Assembly (NCBI RefSeq): GCF_002797715.1
Contig: NZ_PGFF01000001.1
Span: 1,139,304 to 1,203,303, forward strand
Direction of reading: 5' to 3'
DNA from: Diaminobutyricimonas aerilata
Lineage (GTDB): Bacteria; Actinomycetota; Actinomycetes; Actinomycetales; Microbacteriaceae
Length of the DNA: 64,000 nucleotides
The notes under the pieces were generated by a model. It did no database searches. It worked only from the letters and a program-made list of their open reading frames with translations, and was not told the origin of the DNA. Within the stretch, counting starts at the first letter, position 1, and each line of letters starts with the position of its first letter. Positions 42,346 to 51,429 of the stretch are shown here, piece after piece. The translations under genes were made by a program, and so were the position numbers.

Positions 42346-43020
42346 ATGACGCGTCCCCTCATCCCCGGTCCCGGCGAGCCCGCGGCCGGCTCGTTCGCCG
42401 CCCGTCCGTTCGGCACCTGGGTCCGCGAGCTGATCGCCCTCGCGGGTGACCATGTCCATCGTCCCCGCCTGATCGCCATCGACGGACGGGGAGGAGCGGG
42501 CAAATCGACGATCTCCGAACGCATCGCCGACGTCGTGCCGGCCACGACGATCGTGCACACCGACGACGTGGCCTGGCGCTACTCCATGTTCGACTGGGGC
42601 GACGCGATGCGTGAGCACATCCTCGAGCCGCTGCATCGAGGTCTGCCGGTCGACTACCGGCCCGCCGCGTGGCACGAGCACGGGCGGTCGGGCAGCATCC
42701 GCATCGAACGCGGCACGTCGACGGTGCTCGTCGAGGGCACGGGGATCATCCGTGACGAGCTCGCGGCACTGTTCGACGCGAGCATCTGGATGCAGTCGGA
42801 CGCCGAAGAGGCCAGACGGCGGGCACTCGACCGCGATGTCGCGAGCGGCGTCAACGGCGACCGCGAGGCCGCCACGGCCTTCTGGGACCTGTGGCAGGAG
42901 GAGGAGGTGCCGTTCTTCGCGCGGGAACGGCCCTGGGCGCGCGCCGACTTCATCGTCGCCGGCACGCCGGTCGTGCCTCTCGCCGAGACCGAGCTCGCGG
43001 TCACCCGCGCAGGCGAGTGA
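42346..43020 (+). CDS. Uridine-kinase-like P-loop kinase
   Basis: A 224-residue P-loop protein with Walker A IDGRGGAGKST at about residues 40-50 and a TDDVAWRYSMFDW segment that resembles the substrate Asp region of uridine/nucleoside kinases. LVEGTGI fits Walker B. ATG 42346 is preferred because CAGCAT ends seven bases upstream; ATG 42337 is possible. Related proteins are annotated uridine kinase or (d)CMP-type kinases; the substrate is not established. Confidence 0.7.
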   Translation: MTRPLIPGPGEPAAGSFAARPFGTWVRELIALAGDHVHRPRLIAIDGRGGAGKSTISERIADVVPATTIVHTDDVAWRYSMFDWGDAMREHILEPLHRGLPVDYRPAAWHEHGRSGSIRIERGTSTVLVEGTGIIRDELAALFDASIWMQSDAEEARRRALDRDVASGVNGDREAATAFWDLWQEEEVPFFARERPWARADFIVAGTPVVPLAETELAVTRAGE

Positions 43021-43071
43021 CCACGTCCCGTGGGTGCGGACTCGTCGGCGCGGTGAGCACGCCTCCCGCGG

Positions 43072-44553
43072 TCAGCGCGCCAGCCACGCCTCCACGTCGG
43101 CGACGGTGCGCGGGATGCCGGCGGAGAGGTTGAGCGCCCCGTCCTCGGTCACGACGATGTCGTCCTCGATGCGCACCCCGATGCCGCGGAACTCCTCCGG
43201 CACCGTCAGGTCGTCGGGCTGGAAGTACAGACCCGGCTCGATCGTGAACACCATGCCCGCCTCGAGCACGCCGTCGGTGTAGAGCTCCCGTCGTGCCTGG
43301 GCGCAGTCGTGCACGTCGAGGCCGAGGTGGTGGCTCGTGCCGTGCACCATGTAGCGGCGGTGGTACTGGTGCTCCGGCTCGAGCGACTCCTCCGCCGTCA
43401 CCGGCAGCAGACCCCACTCGGCGGTCTTCGCGGCGATGACCTTCATCGCCTCCGCGTGCACCTCGCGGAAGCGGATGCCCGGCTTCACGATCGCGAACGC
43501 CGCGTCGGCGGCTTCGAGCACCGCCTCATAGACCTTGCGCTGCACGTCGGTGAACCGTCCGCTCACCGGCAGGGTGCGGGTGATGTCGGCGGTGTAGTAG
43601 CTGTCGAGTTCGATGCCGGCGTCGATGAGGATCAGGTCGCCGGCCGCGACCGGTCCGTCGTTGCGGGTCCAGTGCAGGATGCACGCGTGCTCACCGGAGG
43701 CGGCGATCGTGCTGTAGCCGGTCGCGTTCCCCTCGGCTCGCGCGCGCCGGTTGAACGTGCCTTCGACGAGGCGCTCGCCGCGGGGGTGCGCCATGATCTC
43801 GTCGCGATCGGCGATCACGTCGTCGAAACCGAGCTTCGTGACGTCGACGGCGAGGCGCATCTGCTGCACCTCCCACGCGTCTTTCACCAGACGCATCTCG
43901 CTCAGGTCGCGCAGCAGTTGTGCATCCTGCGCCTCGAGGGTGTCGGCTCCCGCCACATCCGTTTCGTGATGCCGACCCCGCACCTCGTCCAGTCGGGCGG
44001 TGAGCGCCGGGTCGGCCTCCCGCACGACGAGCGTGTCGGCATCCGCGTGCTCGAGCAGGTCCCCGAGCAGCGTGAGACCGCGCGTGCGGAGTCCGAGCGA
44101 CGAGGCCACCTCCGAGGGCGACGGGCGACGACCGGTCCAGAACTCGCCGACCTCGGGATTGGCGTAGAACTCGTCGGTGTCGCGGCCGGCCGGCTCCCGG
44201 AAGAACAGGGTCGCCTCGTGTCCGCCGTCGACGGGGTCGAGCACGAGCACGCTGCCCGGGACCGTGTCGGCTCCCCACCCGGTCAGGTGGGCGAACGCCG
44301 AGTGCGCACGGTACGGGTAGTCGTCGTCGTTCGAGCGCGGCTTGGCGGGACCGGCAGGCAACACGAGACGCTTGCCCGGGTACATCGCCGAGATGCGCGC
44401 GCGGCGGTCTGCGGCGAACGAGGCGACCTCGAGGGGCGCCGCATCGGCCTCGTCGCGCTCGGCCCAATTGGTCGAGATGTAGGAACGGAATCCCTCCGAC
44501 ACGGGGGTGGTGCTGCGGTTCGCGGTGGCGCGGGGCGCGGTCTGCTCAGCCAT
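43072..44553 (-). CDS. pepP: Xaa-Pro aminopeptidase (aminopeptidase P)
   Basis: A 493-residue M24 metallopeptidase that removes N-terminal residues preceding proline. The N-terminal AMP_N domain (about 40-200) is followed by the pita-bread domain with dinuclear metal ligands: Asp in LIDAGIELDSYYTADITRTLP (two), His in VHGTSHHLGLDVHD, Glu in TIEPGLYF and Glu in GVRIEDDIVV. ATG 44553 is the start; an upstream frame extension has no motif support. A GAGAAT hexamer lies six bases before the ATG. Confidence 0.93.
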   Translation of the reverse strand: MAEQTAPRATANRSTTPVSEGFRSYISTNWAERDEADAAPLEVASFAADRRARISAMYPGKRLVLPAGPAKPRSNDDDYPYRAHSAFAHLTGWGADTVPGSVLVLDPVDGGHEATLFFREPAGRDTDEFYANPEVGEFWTGRRPSPSEVASSLGLRTRGLTLLGDLLEHADADTLVVREADPALTARLDEVRGRHHETDVAGADTLEAQDAQLLRDLSEMRLVKDAWEVQQMRLAVDVTKLGFDDVIADRDEIMAHPRGERLVEGTFNRRARAEGNATGYSTIAASGEHACILHWTRNDGPVAAGDLILIDAGIELDSYYTADITRTLPVSGRFTDVQRKVYEAVLEAADAAFAIVKPGIRFREVHAEAMKVIAAKTAEWGLLPVTAEESLEPEHQYHRRYMVHGTSHHLGLDVHDCAQARRELYTDGVLEAGMVFTIEPGLYFQPDDLTVPEEFRGIGVRIEDDIVVTEDGALNLSAGIPRTVADVEAWLAR

Positions 44554-44612
44554 GCCGCCATTCTCCCACCGCACGGCACGGCGTGCGCCGGTGCGCATCC
44601 GGCCGGCGCGGT

Positions 44613-45731
44613 TTAGACGGGTTCGGGGGAGCGGGGCTGTGCGGCATGGGTGGCCAGAACCGCGTCGGCCACCACCTCGGCGAGCCGTCCGGTGCGGCGG
44701 AACGCCCGGCGCTGGTGGTCTGCTCCGGTGCCGCGGCGCAGGATGCGCTGGACGCCGGCGACCACCGCGGGGCCGTCGCCGATGTCGTCGAGAGCCGGCC
44801 GGATGTGTTCGAGCAGCGCGGTGATGACCTCCGCCGCCGGGCGGGCCGATCCGGTCACCGGATGCACGAGCTCACCGCGCACCCCGGAATGGGCGGCGCG
44901 CCACGACGCCAGCCGGATCGAGGAGGCGGGCACCGGGTTCGGTGGCAGACCGAGCGCCCCCTCGCGAGCGGCCGTCTCGACGAGGGCCCGGACGAGACCG
45001 GCGATGACCGCCGTGTCCGCGGGATCGAGGCACACGTCGGCGACCCGCACTTCGACGGTCGGATGGTTGCGGGAGAGACGCACGTCGAAGTAGAGCATCC
45101 CGGCATCCATCGGCACGCCGGTACGGAGGGTGCGCTGCTCGTGCTCGATGTAGTTCTCGATCGTGCCGAAGATGTCGCTCGGACCGGAACACGGCCACTG
45201 CGACCAGGCGATCGTGCGGTAGCTGCTGTAGCCGGTGTCCTCCGAGTCGAAGAACGGGGAATTGGTCGACAGTGCCAGCACCGACGGCAGCCAGCTGCGC
45301 ATCCGGTCGATGACCGCGACGCCCTCCTCGGGAGAGGTCACCGACACGTGCACGTGGAAGCCGCATACGAGGCTCCGTCGTGCGACGAGCCCGAAGCGCT
45401 CCATCATCTCGTGGTAGCGGGCCTTCGGGGTCACGTGGGGGCGCACCGGGAGGGGCGAGCTGGCGAGTGCGACCGCGCGAGCGCCCGCGGCGCGCGCTTC
45501 GCGGTCGGCGAGAGCGCGAGCGGCGACGATCTCCGCCGCGAGCCCGTCGAGGGTCGAATGCGGCGAGGTGATGGCCTCGAGCATCTCCTGCTGCAGCTCC
45601 GCCTCGAGCTGCGGGCCGGGTTCCGGCAGCGCCTCGGCATGATGGCCGAGCGCCTGGCGCGCCACGGCGAGCGGCTCGCCGCTGACCTGATCGACCAGCA
45701 GCAGCTCCTCCTCCACCCCGAAAGTGCGCAT
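44613..45731 (-). CDS. YbdK-type carboxylate-amine ligase / glutamate-cysteine ligase 2 family
   Basis: A 372-residue GCS2-family enzyme. It opens MRTFGVEEELLLVD with the acidic metal-binding FGVEEE, and contains the RYHEMMERFGLVARRS and CGFHVHV segments typical of YbdK. Family members ligate glutamate or a carboxylate to an amine with ATP; the actinobacterial physiological substrate is uncertain because mycothiol, not glutathione, is the usual thiol. ATG 45731 has CATACT six bases upstream and no Shine-Dalgarno sequence. Confidence 0.85.
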   Translation of the reverse strand: MRTFGVEEELLLVDQVSGEPLAVARQALGHHAEALPEPGPQLEAELQQEMLEAITSPHSTLDGLAAEIVAARALADREARAAGARAVALASSPLPVRPHVTPKARYHEMMERFGLVARRSLVCGFHVHVSVTSPEEGVAVIDRMRSWLPSVLALSTNSPFFDSEDTGYSSYRTIAWSQWPCSGPSDIFGTIENYIEHEQRTLRTGVPMDAGMLYFDVRLSRNHPTVEVRVADVCLDPADTAVIAGLVRALVETAAREGALGLPPNPVPASSIRLASWRAAHSGVRGELVHPVTGSARPAAEVITALLEHIRPALDDIGDGPAVVAGVQRILRRGTGADHQRRAFRRTGRLAEVVADAVLATHAAQPRSPEPV

Positions 45732-45809
45732 GGGAGGAGTATGGCTCCGCTGCCCGTCGGCGGGCCAGATGCGCGCCGGCACTGTCAGGGGTCTGCGAGC
45801 GATGCGCCG

Positions 45810-46808
45810 CTATTCCGAGCGGTCGAAGCGGGCGACGATCGGCCGGTGGTCGCTCCCGGCGTCGTCGAAGTCGGTGAGCACCGTGAACGCCCGCGCGCGC
45901 CAGGTATCCGTGGCGAACACGTGGTCGATGGGGGTGCCGAGGGGCGCGGGCAGCCACGCCGGCCAGGTGCCCACGCCGGCCATGTTCGTCACCCGCGCGG
46001 CGTCGTGGCATCCGGCGAGGTCCCCGCCGTCGGCGAGACCGGCGAGGTGGTCGAGGGTGGCGTTGAAGTCGCCGGCGACGATCGCATCCGGCTGTCGGCA
46101 CAGCTCGGCGGCCCAGTCGAGATCGGCGCGCCACTCGTCCATACGCGACGGGACCGGGGCGACCGGATGCACGGCCGCGAGCAAGGGACCCTCGCCGGAC
46201 ACCGGCAGGGCGACGACGGAGTGCAGCACGCTCGTGTCACCGAACTGGTCGGTCACGGCGTATTCGCCCAGCTCGACGCTCACCAGCAGCGACGTGGCCC
46301 GTGCCTCGAGCTCCTCGTCGCCGCCACCGAGCACGGCCATCTGACGCCCTCCGGCGAGCATCGCCGCGGCGATCTCGTCCGCGGTCGAGCGGGCCGTCTC
46401 GGGCAACGTCACCACATCCGCCCCCTGCTCGAGAGCGATCTCGGCGACGGCCTGCGCGCCCGGCTCGCCGCCGAGGGTGTTCCACGACAGCACTGTGAGA
46501 GACGCCTCGTCGGCGCTGCGTGCCGGGCCGAACCCACGCGAGGCGAGCACGGCGGCGCTGACGAGCACGAACGCCAGCAGCAGCACCGCGACGGAGCCCG
46601 CGAAGCGGCGCACGGTGCGGGAGGCGAGGGCGATCACCACGAAGACGACCAGGAGCACGACGGCGGCGCCGGCCGCGACCGCGCGCAGGGACACGATCTG
46701 AGCGACGACGCTCGCCTGTTCCAGACCGAGGAGTTGCGGCCAGGCGGCGATGAACAGGACCGCGGCGAGCGCGAGCAGGGCGAGGGCGGCGAGCAGGCGG
46801 GCGATCAT
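45810..46808 (-). CDS. Membrane-anchored endonuclease/exonuclease/phosphatase family protein
   Basis: A 332-residue protein. Three N-terminal hydrophobic helices (residues 1-95) anchor an extracytoplasmic EEP domain. Catalytic landmarks: LTVLSWNTLGGEPGAQ (Asn), VVTLPETARS (metal Glu), DAIVAGDFNATLDHLAG and the C-terminal GSDHRPIVARF with the catalytic His. The domain hydrolyses phosphodiesters or phosphoesters, such as nucleic acids or phospholipids; the topology suggests an outer-face substrate. The ATG at 46808 follows GGAG. Confidence 0.85.
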   Translation of the reverse strand: MIARLLAALALLALAAVLFIAAWPQLLGLEQASVVAQIVSLRAVAAGAAVVLLVVFVVIALASRTVRRFAGSVAVLLLAFVLVSAAVLASRGFGPARSADEASLTVLSWNTLGGEPGAQAVAEIALEQGADVVTLPETARSTADEIAAAMLAGGRQMAVLGGGDEELEARATSLLVSVELGEYAVTDQFGDTSVLHSVVALPVSGEGPLLAAVHPVAPVPSRMDEWRADLDWAAELCRQPDAIVAGDFNATLDHLAGLADGGDLAGCHDAARVTNMAGVGTWPAWLPAPLGTPIDHVFATDTWRARAFTVLTDFDDAGSDHRPIVARFDRSE

Positions 46809-46850
46809 GGCTCCGCGAGCCTATCCGGGTCGGCTGTCGATCACCCTGCG

Positions 46851-46856
46851 TACGAT
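46851..46856 (+). promoter_or_regulatory. -10 hexamer (TACGAT), leaderless start of the PHP gene
   Basis: TACGAT ends six bases (all G) before ATG 46863. The GGGGGG could also act as a weak ribosome binding site. Confidence 0.5.
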
Positions 46857-46862
46857 GGGGGG

Positions 46863-47723
46863 ATGCCCGCCGGGATCGATCTGCATCTGCACAGCAGCGT
46901 GTCCGACGGTACCGAGACGCCCTCGCAGCTCGTCCGTGCGGCGGCCGCAGCCGGGCTCGGCACGATCGCCCTCACCGACCATGACTCGACGGCCGGATGG
47001 CAGGAGGCGTTCGAGGAGGCACCTCGCGCCGGGGTCACGGTGGTGCCCGGCATGGAGTTGAGCACGCAACTCGACTACGCGAGCGTCCACGTGCTCGCGT
47101 ACCTCTTCGACCCCTCCGATGCGGCGCTCGTGCGTGAGACGGCACGCATCCGGGCCGAACGGCTGGCGCGCGCCGAATCGATGGTGCGTCGCATCTCAGC
47201 GGACTACGACCTGGAGTGGGAGGACGTGCTCGCGCAGACCACGCCCGGGGCCACGGTCGGCCGCCCGCACATCGCCGACGCCCTCGTCGCCCGCGGGCAC
47301 GTGCCCAATCGCTCGGCGGCGTTCGCGAGCATCCTGCACTGGCGCGGCGGGTACTACCGCCCGCACTACGCGCCGGAGCCCGTCCACGGCGTGAAGCTCA
47401 TCACCGAGGCCGGCGGCGTCGCGGTGATCGCGCATCCGGGAGTACCCGGCGTCCAGCGCGTGCTCGACGACGCGGAATTGCGTCGACTCGTCGACGCGGG
47501 TTTGTTCGGCCTCGAGGTCTACCACCGCGACAACCCGCCGCAGGCGCGGGATCGTCTGCTGAAAGCGGCCCGCAAGTACGGGCTCGCCGTCACCGGATCG
47601 AGCGACTACCACGGCACGGGCAAGCCGAACCGTCCGGGGGAGAACACGACCGAGCCGGAGGTGCTCGATCGTATCCTCGCCGCCGGAACCGGTTCGGCAC
47701 CGGTGCTCGGCGCCGCGGCCTAG
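46863..47723 (+). CDS. PHP-domain phosphoesterase (RNase AM/YciV-like)
   Basis: A 286-residue metal-dependent hydrolase. PHP motifs are visible in order: DLHLHSSVSDGT (HxH), IALTDHDSTAGW (DHD), GMELST, a central AVIAHPGVPG (His) and SSDYHGTGK (Asp, His). This is the TrpH/RNase AM subfamily that acts on 5' nucleotides or 3',5'-bisphosphonucleotides. It diverges from the EEP gene and converges on an MFS gene. Confidence 0.9.
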   Translation: MPAGIDLHLHSSVSDGTETPSQLVRAAAAAGLGTIALTDHDSTAGWQEAFEEAPRAGVTVVPGMELSTQLDYASVHVLAYLFDPSDAALVRETARIRAERLARAESMVRRISADYDLEWEDVLAQTTPGATVGRPHIADALVARGHVPNRSAAFASILHWRGGYYRPHYAPEPVHGVKLITEAGGVAVIAHPGVPGVQRVLDDAELRRLVDAGLFGLEVYHRDNPPQARDRLLKAARKYGLAVTGSSDYHGTGKPNRPGENTTEPEVLDRILAAGTGSAPVLGAAA

Positions 47724-47727
47724 CGCA

Positions 47728-48945
47728 TCACGCGGGGTTCGTCGCGACGCCGGTCGCCTGCGCCGGCCGGGCGCGCCACGCGACGATGACCGTCGCCACC
47801 CCGACCAGCACGACGACCGAGCCGACCACCTCGAACGTCGTGTCGAGGCCGAGCCACCCGACCAGCAGGCCGGCGACCACGGCGGGGACGGACAGGGCGA
47901 GGTACGCCACCGTGTAGTACGCGGACATCACCGAGGCCCGGTGGTGGGACGGGATCGTCCCGACGAGGGCGCGCAGACCGCCGAGGAAGCCGATGCCGAA
48001 GCCGATGCCGCCGACCGCCGAACCGACGAGGAGGACCGTGCCCGAACCGGTCGCCGTGGCGATTACGACGAGCGACACCCCGGCCGCGAGCGCCACCGAC
48101 CCCAGCATCGCGAGGAGCCATGGCGGTGTGCGGTGGAAGGCGAGCTGTGCGATCGACGCCGCGGCGGCGAGCGCGATGATCCCGCTGCTGGAGAGCACCA
48201 CATCGGTCGTGTGGAACAGTCGCGCCCCGAGGGCCGGGCCGAGGCTGAAGTAGAGACCGCCGAGCGACCAGGTGGCGATGACGGTGAGCGCGGCCAGGAG
48301 GAACGGACCGCGGATCGCCCGCGGAACATGCGGGCGGGCCACGCGCACCCGGATACCGCGCGCCTGTGCGGCCGGGTGGGGCATCCAGACGACGCCGGCC
48401 ATCGCGACGGCGAAGAGCACGAGGAGCAGCAGGTACGGCAGCACGCGCGGCGCGCCACCGGACTGTACGAGTTCGGCGGCGCTGAAGATGCCGAGCGCGA
48501 TACCGGCGGTGCTCGCGACGCCGTTCGCGAGTCCCGCCGCCCACGGATCGCGGCGGGGGTGCAGGTCGAGCAGGGCGGCGCTCGCGGCGCTCACCGCGAG
48601 ACCGGTCGCGAGGCCCTGGAGTCCGCGGGCCACGAACAGCCAGCCCACCGACGATGCGATGACGTACAGCACCGTGGAGACGAGCAGCGCCCCGAGCGAG
48701 ACGAGCAGCACGGGTCGACGCCCGACGTCGTCGGAGAGCGACCCGCCGAGGAGCAGGGCCACGAGCACGCCGACCGCGTAGGTCGCGTAGACGAGCGTCA
48801 ACGTGAACGGTGAGAGATGCCAGCTCGCGCCGTACGAGTGGTAGATCGGCGACGGCGTCACCGAGGCGAACAGCGCGAGACCGATGATCCCTGCGGCGAG
48901 GAAGTAGGCGACGGACGGAGGGAGGGTGCGGTGAAGCGCGTTCAT
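47728..48945 (-). CDS. MFS exporter of the HxlR-linked cluster
   Basis: A 405-residue major facilitator with 12 hydrophobic helices. Motif A-like GGSLSDDVGRRPVLLVSL lies between helices 2 and 3. The protein starts MNALHRTLPPSVAYFLAAGI and belongs to the drug-efflux DHA group by general pattern. ATG 48945 lies 80 bp after the flavin reductase stop and is probably the last gene of the VOC-small-small-reductase-MFS operon. Substrate unknown. Confidence 0.82.
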   Translation of the reverse strand: MNALHRTLPPSVAYFLAAGIIGLALFASVTPSPIYHSYGASWHLSPFTLTLVYATYAVGVLVALLLGGSLSDDVGRRPVLLVSLGALLVSTVLYVIASSVGWLFVARGLQGLATGLAVSAASAALLDLHPRRDPWAAGLANGVASTAGIALGIFSAAELVQSGGAPRVLPYLLLLVLFAVAMAGVVWMPHPAAQARGIRVRVARPHVPRAIRGPFLLAALTVIATWSLGGLYFSLGPALGARLFHTTDVVLSSSGIIALAAAASIAQLAFHRTPPWLLAMLGSVALAAGVSLVVIATATGSGTVLLVGSAVGGIGFGIGFLGGLRALVGTIPSHHRASVMSAYYTVAYLALSVPAVVAGLLVGWLGLDTTFEVVGSVVVLVGVATVIVAWRARPAQATGVATNPA

Positions 48946-49025
48946 GACCGGGCTTTCAGGTGATCGGCGCTCGCCGTGCCGCGGGAGGGGCACGGCGAGC
49001 GGTGGGGGAGGGGGACGGACGGTTG

Positions 49026-50510
49026 TCAGTCGACGGGCGTCAGGTCCGCGCGTTCACGGTTCTTCGGGATGGCGCTCTCGCGTCCGTAGGTCTCGAGGAG
49101 GCGCAGCCAGATCTCGTTGACCGTGGGGTAGGCGGGCACGGCGTGCCAGAGGCGATCGAGCGGCACCTCCCCGACGATCGCGACGGTGGCCGCCTGCAGG
49201 AGCTCCGCGACGTCCGGGCCGACAAAGGTCGCGCCGAGCACGACCGAGCGGTCCTCGTCCACGACGAGACGGGCCTGGCCGCGGTACCCGTCGGCGTGCA
49301 GGCTCGCTCCGGCCACCCAGCCGAGGTCGTAGTCGACCGCGCGCACGCGGTGGCCCGCGGCGATGGCGGCCTCCGCCGTGAGCCCGACGGAGGCGACTTC
49401 CGGATCGGTGAAGGTCACCTGGGGCACGGCGCCGTGATCGGCACTCGCCACGTGGGCACCCCAGCGGGCATCGGAGACGTCCCGACCGATGGCTCGCGCG
49501 ACGATGACGTCCCCCGCGGCGCGAGCCTGGTACTTGCCCTGGTGCGTGAGCAGCGCGCGATGGTTGATGTCGCCCACCGCGTAGAGCCAGTCGAAGCCGG
49601 GCACGAGGAGCGTGTCGTCGGTGTCGAGCCACGTGCCGGGTCGCAGCCCGATCGTCTCGAGCCCGATGTCGACCGACCGGGGCGCACGACCCGCCGCGAC
49701 GAGAAGCTGCTCGGCCTCCACGGTGTCGCCGGCGGAGGTCTCGATCGCGAAACCGTGGTCGGTGCGGGCGACCCGTGACGGTTCCGTCTGCAGGCGGAGG
49801 TCGACGCCGTTCTCGCGCAGGGCGGCGGTCACGCGCTCACCCGCAAAGGGCTCCATGCCCGCGAGAAGGGCACCGCGCGAGATCAACGTCACGCGCGTGC
49901 CGAACCCGGCGTAGGCGGTGGCCATCTCGGCGGCGACGACTCCGCCGCCGATGATCACGAGACTCGCCGGCACCTCCTTGACGCTCGTCGCGTCCCGACT
50001 CGTCCACGGCCGTGCCTCGCGCAGCCCCTCGATGTCGGGGATGTACGCGTCGGAGCCGGTCGCGATGGCGACCGCCTGACGTGCACGGAGCACGACGGTG
50101 CCTCCGTCCGGCGTGTGCACGGTCACCTCACGCGTCCCGCTGATCCGTCCGTGGCCGCGCAGCAGGTCGATACCCGCACCCGTGGCCCACGCGACCTGGC
50201 CCGCATCCGACCAGTTGTTCGTGAAGGAGTCGCGGCGGGCGAGGACCGCCTGCACGTCGAGGTCGCCCGTGACGGCCTCAGCCGCGCCGCGCACCGCTCG
50301 AGCGGCGCGGAGAGCGGCGGCGGAGCGCAGGAGCGCCTTCGAGGGCATGCACGCCCAGTAGGAGCACTCGCCTCCCAGCAGCTCGTGCTCGACGATGACG
50401 GCCGTGAGGCCGCCCTGGACGGCCCGATCGGCGACGTTCTCGCCCACGGCGCCACCTCCCAGTACGACGACGTCGTATTCCTCGGTGCGCGTGGTCTCGG
50501 TGTTGGTCAT
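49026..50510 (-). CDS. FAD-dependent pyridine nucleotide-disulfide oxidoreductase
   Basis: A 494-residue class I flavin disulfide reductase. N-terminal FAD motif YDVVVLGGGAVGEN, redox pair in GECSYWACMPSKAL (Cys-x4-Cys), NAD(P) site LVIIGGGVVAAEMATAY, second FAD motif WLYAVGDINHR, and the C-terminal interface dyad HAVPAYPTVNEIW. These place it with the mercuric reductase/lipoamide dehydrogenase-like group, without the MerA metal-binding cysteine tail. Possible roles are reduction of a small disulfide, quinone or toxin; mycothione reductase is an alternative. Five bases separate it from the upstream mini-gene. Confidence 0.85.
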   Translation of the reverse strand: MTNTETTRTEEYDVVVLGGGAVGENVADRAVQGGLTAVIVEHELLGGECSYWACMPSKALLRSAAALRAARAVRGAAEAVTGDLDVQAVLARRDSFTNNWSDAGQVAWATGAGIDLLRGHGRISGTREVTVHTPDGGTVVLRARQAVAIATGSDAYIPDIEGLREARPWTSRDATSVKEVPASLVIIGGGVVAAEMATAYAGFGTRVTLISRGALLAGMEPFAGERVTAALRENGVDLRLQTEPSRVARTDHGFAIETSAGDTVEAEQLLVAAGRAPRSVDIGLETIGLRPGTWLDTDDTLLVPGFDWLYAVGDINHRALLTHQGKYQARAAGDVIVARAIGRDVSDARWGAHVASADHGAVPQVTFTDPEVASVGLTAEAAIAAGHRVRAVDYDLGWVAGASLHADGYRGQARLVVDEDRSVVLGATFVGPDVAELLQAATVAIVGEVPLDRLWHAVPAYPTVNEIWLRLLETYGRESAIPKNRERADLTPVD

Positions 50511-50515
50511 GGTGT

Positions 50516-50668
50516 TCAGTGCTTTCTGCGGGGTGCGGGTGTTGCCGTGGTCGACGCCGTCGGGGGTGCCGGCGGGCGACTGCCGACCGCGTCGTTCTCG
50601 CGGCCGGCAGTCGCTCGCAGGGGAGCGATCTCGATCTCTCTGATGAAGAGCTCCTCGTAGATCGACAT
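50516..50668 (-). CDS. Candidate 50-residue protein coupled to the flavin reductase
   Basis: A short frame from ATG 50668 to TGA 50516. It begins MSIYEELFIREIEIAPL, a likely amphipathic helix, then has a low-complexity Ala/Pro/Thr-rich tail ending PAPRRKH. AGAAGGA eight bases before the ATG is a good ribosome binding site and the stop is five bases before the flavin reductase ATG, so it is positioned as a translated operon member. No family is recognised. It could be a real small protein or a translational coupling leader. Confidence 0.45.
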   Translation of the reverse strand: MSIYEELFIREIEIAPLRATAGRENDAVGSRPPAPPTASTTATPAPRRKH

Positions 50669-50690
50669 GGTGGTGATCCTTCTCAGTCGT

Positions 50691-50885
50691 TCACGCGCTC
50701 GGCGTCGCCGGCTCTGCCACCAGCCGGTAGCCGCGGGCGGCGAGGCCTTCGGTCATGTGTGCCGCGTACCACGCGGGCCACTCCTCGTCGTAGACGCCGC
50801 CCAGCTCCTCCGCCTCGAATACGCCGTGCGCATCCGCGGCGGCGGTGAGGAGGTCGAGGATCACCTCGTTCGTCACGTTGTCCAT
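50691..50885 (-). CDS. 64-residue hypothetical protein
   Basis: A small acidic soluble protein containing GGVYDEEWPAWYAAHMTEGLAARG. This EWPxWYAxxM core recurs, as I recall, in small actinobacterial proteins of unknown role. GAAGGAGAAGGAGCG gives a very strong ribosome binding site before ATG 50885. It lies 26 bp after the VOC gene and 22 bp before the 50-residue frame. Confidence 0.75.
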   Translation of the reverse strand: MDNVTNEVILDLLTAAADAHGVFEAEELGGVYDEEWPAWYAAHMTEGLAARGYRLVAEPATPSA

Positions 50886-50911
50886 CGCTCCTTCTCCTTC
50901 GCCGTAGGTGA

Positions 50912-51361
50912 TCAGCGACCGGGGAGGCGGTCGGTGATCTCCTGGAGGAGCCAGCTGTTGCCATCCGGGTCGCTGAAGGTCGCGAACGAGCTGTAGCTCG
51001 CACGCTCCGGATGTGCGCCGGGGATGCGGTACTGGGCGCCCTCCCGCACGAACGGGTCGGCCTCGTGGAAAATCTCGGAGATCTCGATGCCACGAGCGGC
51101 GATGTCGGCGCGGGCCGCCTCGATGTCGGGCACGGCGGCGAGCAGTCCGCCGACGGGTGCCGCCGAGGCGTTGAGCGTGCCGGTGCCGAAGATGATCGAC
51201 GCGGATGACCCGGGAGGGGTCAACTGCACGATCCGGTAGCCCTCGTCGATGACGAAGTCCGCATCGAGGCGGAAGTCGAGGCGCTGGTAGAAGGCCTTTG
51301 CGCGGTCCACGTCCGTGACGGGGAGGATGACGACTTCGAGCTTGAGTTCCATGATGTCCAT
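50912..51361 (-). CDS. VOC-family (glyoxalase/bleomycin resistance) protein
   Basis: A 149-residue protein with the paired beta-alpha-beta-beta-beta VOC fold: LEVVILPVTDVDRAKAFYQRLDFRLD starts the first module and SYSSFATFSDPDGNSWLLQEI ends the second. Members bind metals and act as isomerases, dioxygenases or drug-binding resistance proteins; no single substrate can be named. AAGGAG precedes ATG 51361. It is the first gene of the operon divergent from hxlR. Confidence 0.88.
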   Translation of the reverse strand: MDIMELKLEVVILPVTDVDRAKAFYQRLDFRLDADFVIDEGYRIVQLTPPGSSASIIFGTGTLNASAAPVGGLLAAVPDIEAARADIAARGIEISEIFHEADPFVREGAQYRIPGAHPERASYSSFATFSDPDGNSWLLQEITDRLPGR

Positions 51362-51373
51362 TGCTCCTTATTT

Positions 51374-51389
51374 AGGACCAGGTGATCCT
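51374..51389. promoter_or_regulatory. Imperfect palindrome in the hxlR-VOC divergent region
   Basis: AGGACCAGGTGATCCT matches its reverse complement at 12 of 16 positions and lies between the divergent starts, the expected location of an HxlR operator. Confidence 0.4.
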
Positions 51390-51417
51390 GATGGAGGAGT
51401 GAACTGTGCGGACGGCG

Positions 51418-51423
51418 TACTCT
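51418..51423 (+). promoter_or_regulatory. -10 hexamer (TACTCT), leaderless start of the hxlR gene
   Basis: TACTCT is six bases before GTG 51430 and decides that start over the in-frame GTG at 51406. Confidence 0.6.
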
Positions 51424-51429
51424 ATTCCC

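Noticed and set aside
44583-46862. Long plus-strand frame continuous with the PHP gene
   Set aside because: It lies opposite the YbdK-like and EEP genes and lacks domains; the real gene starts at ATG 46863 with a -10 six bases upstream.
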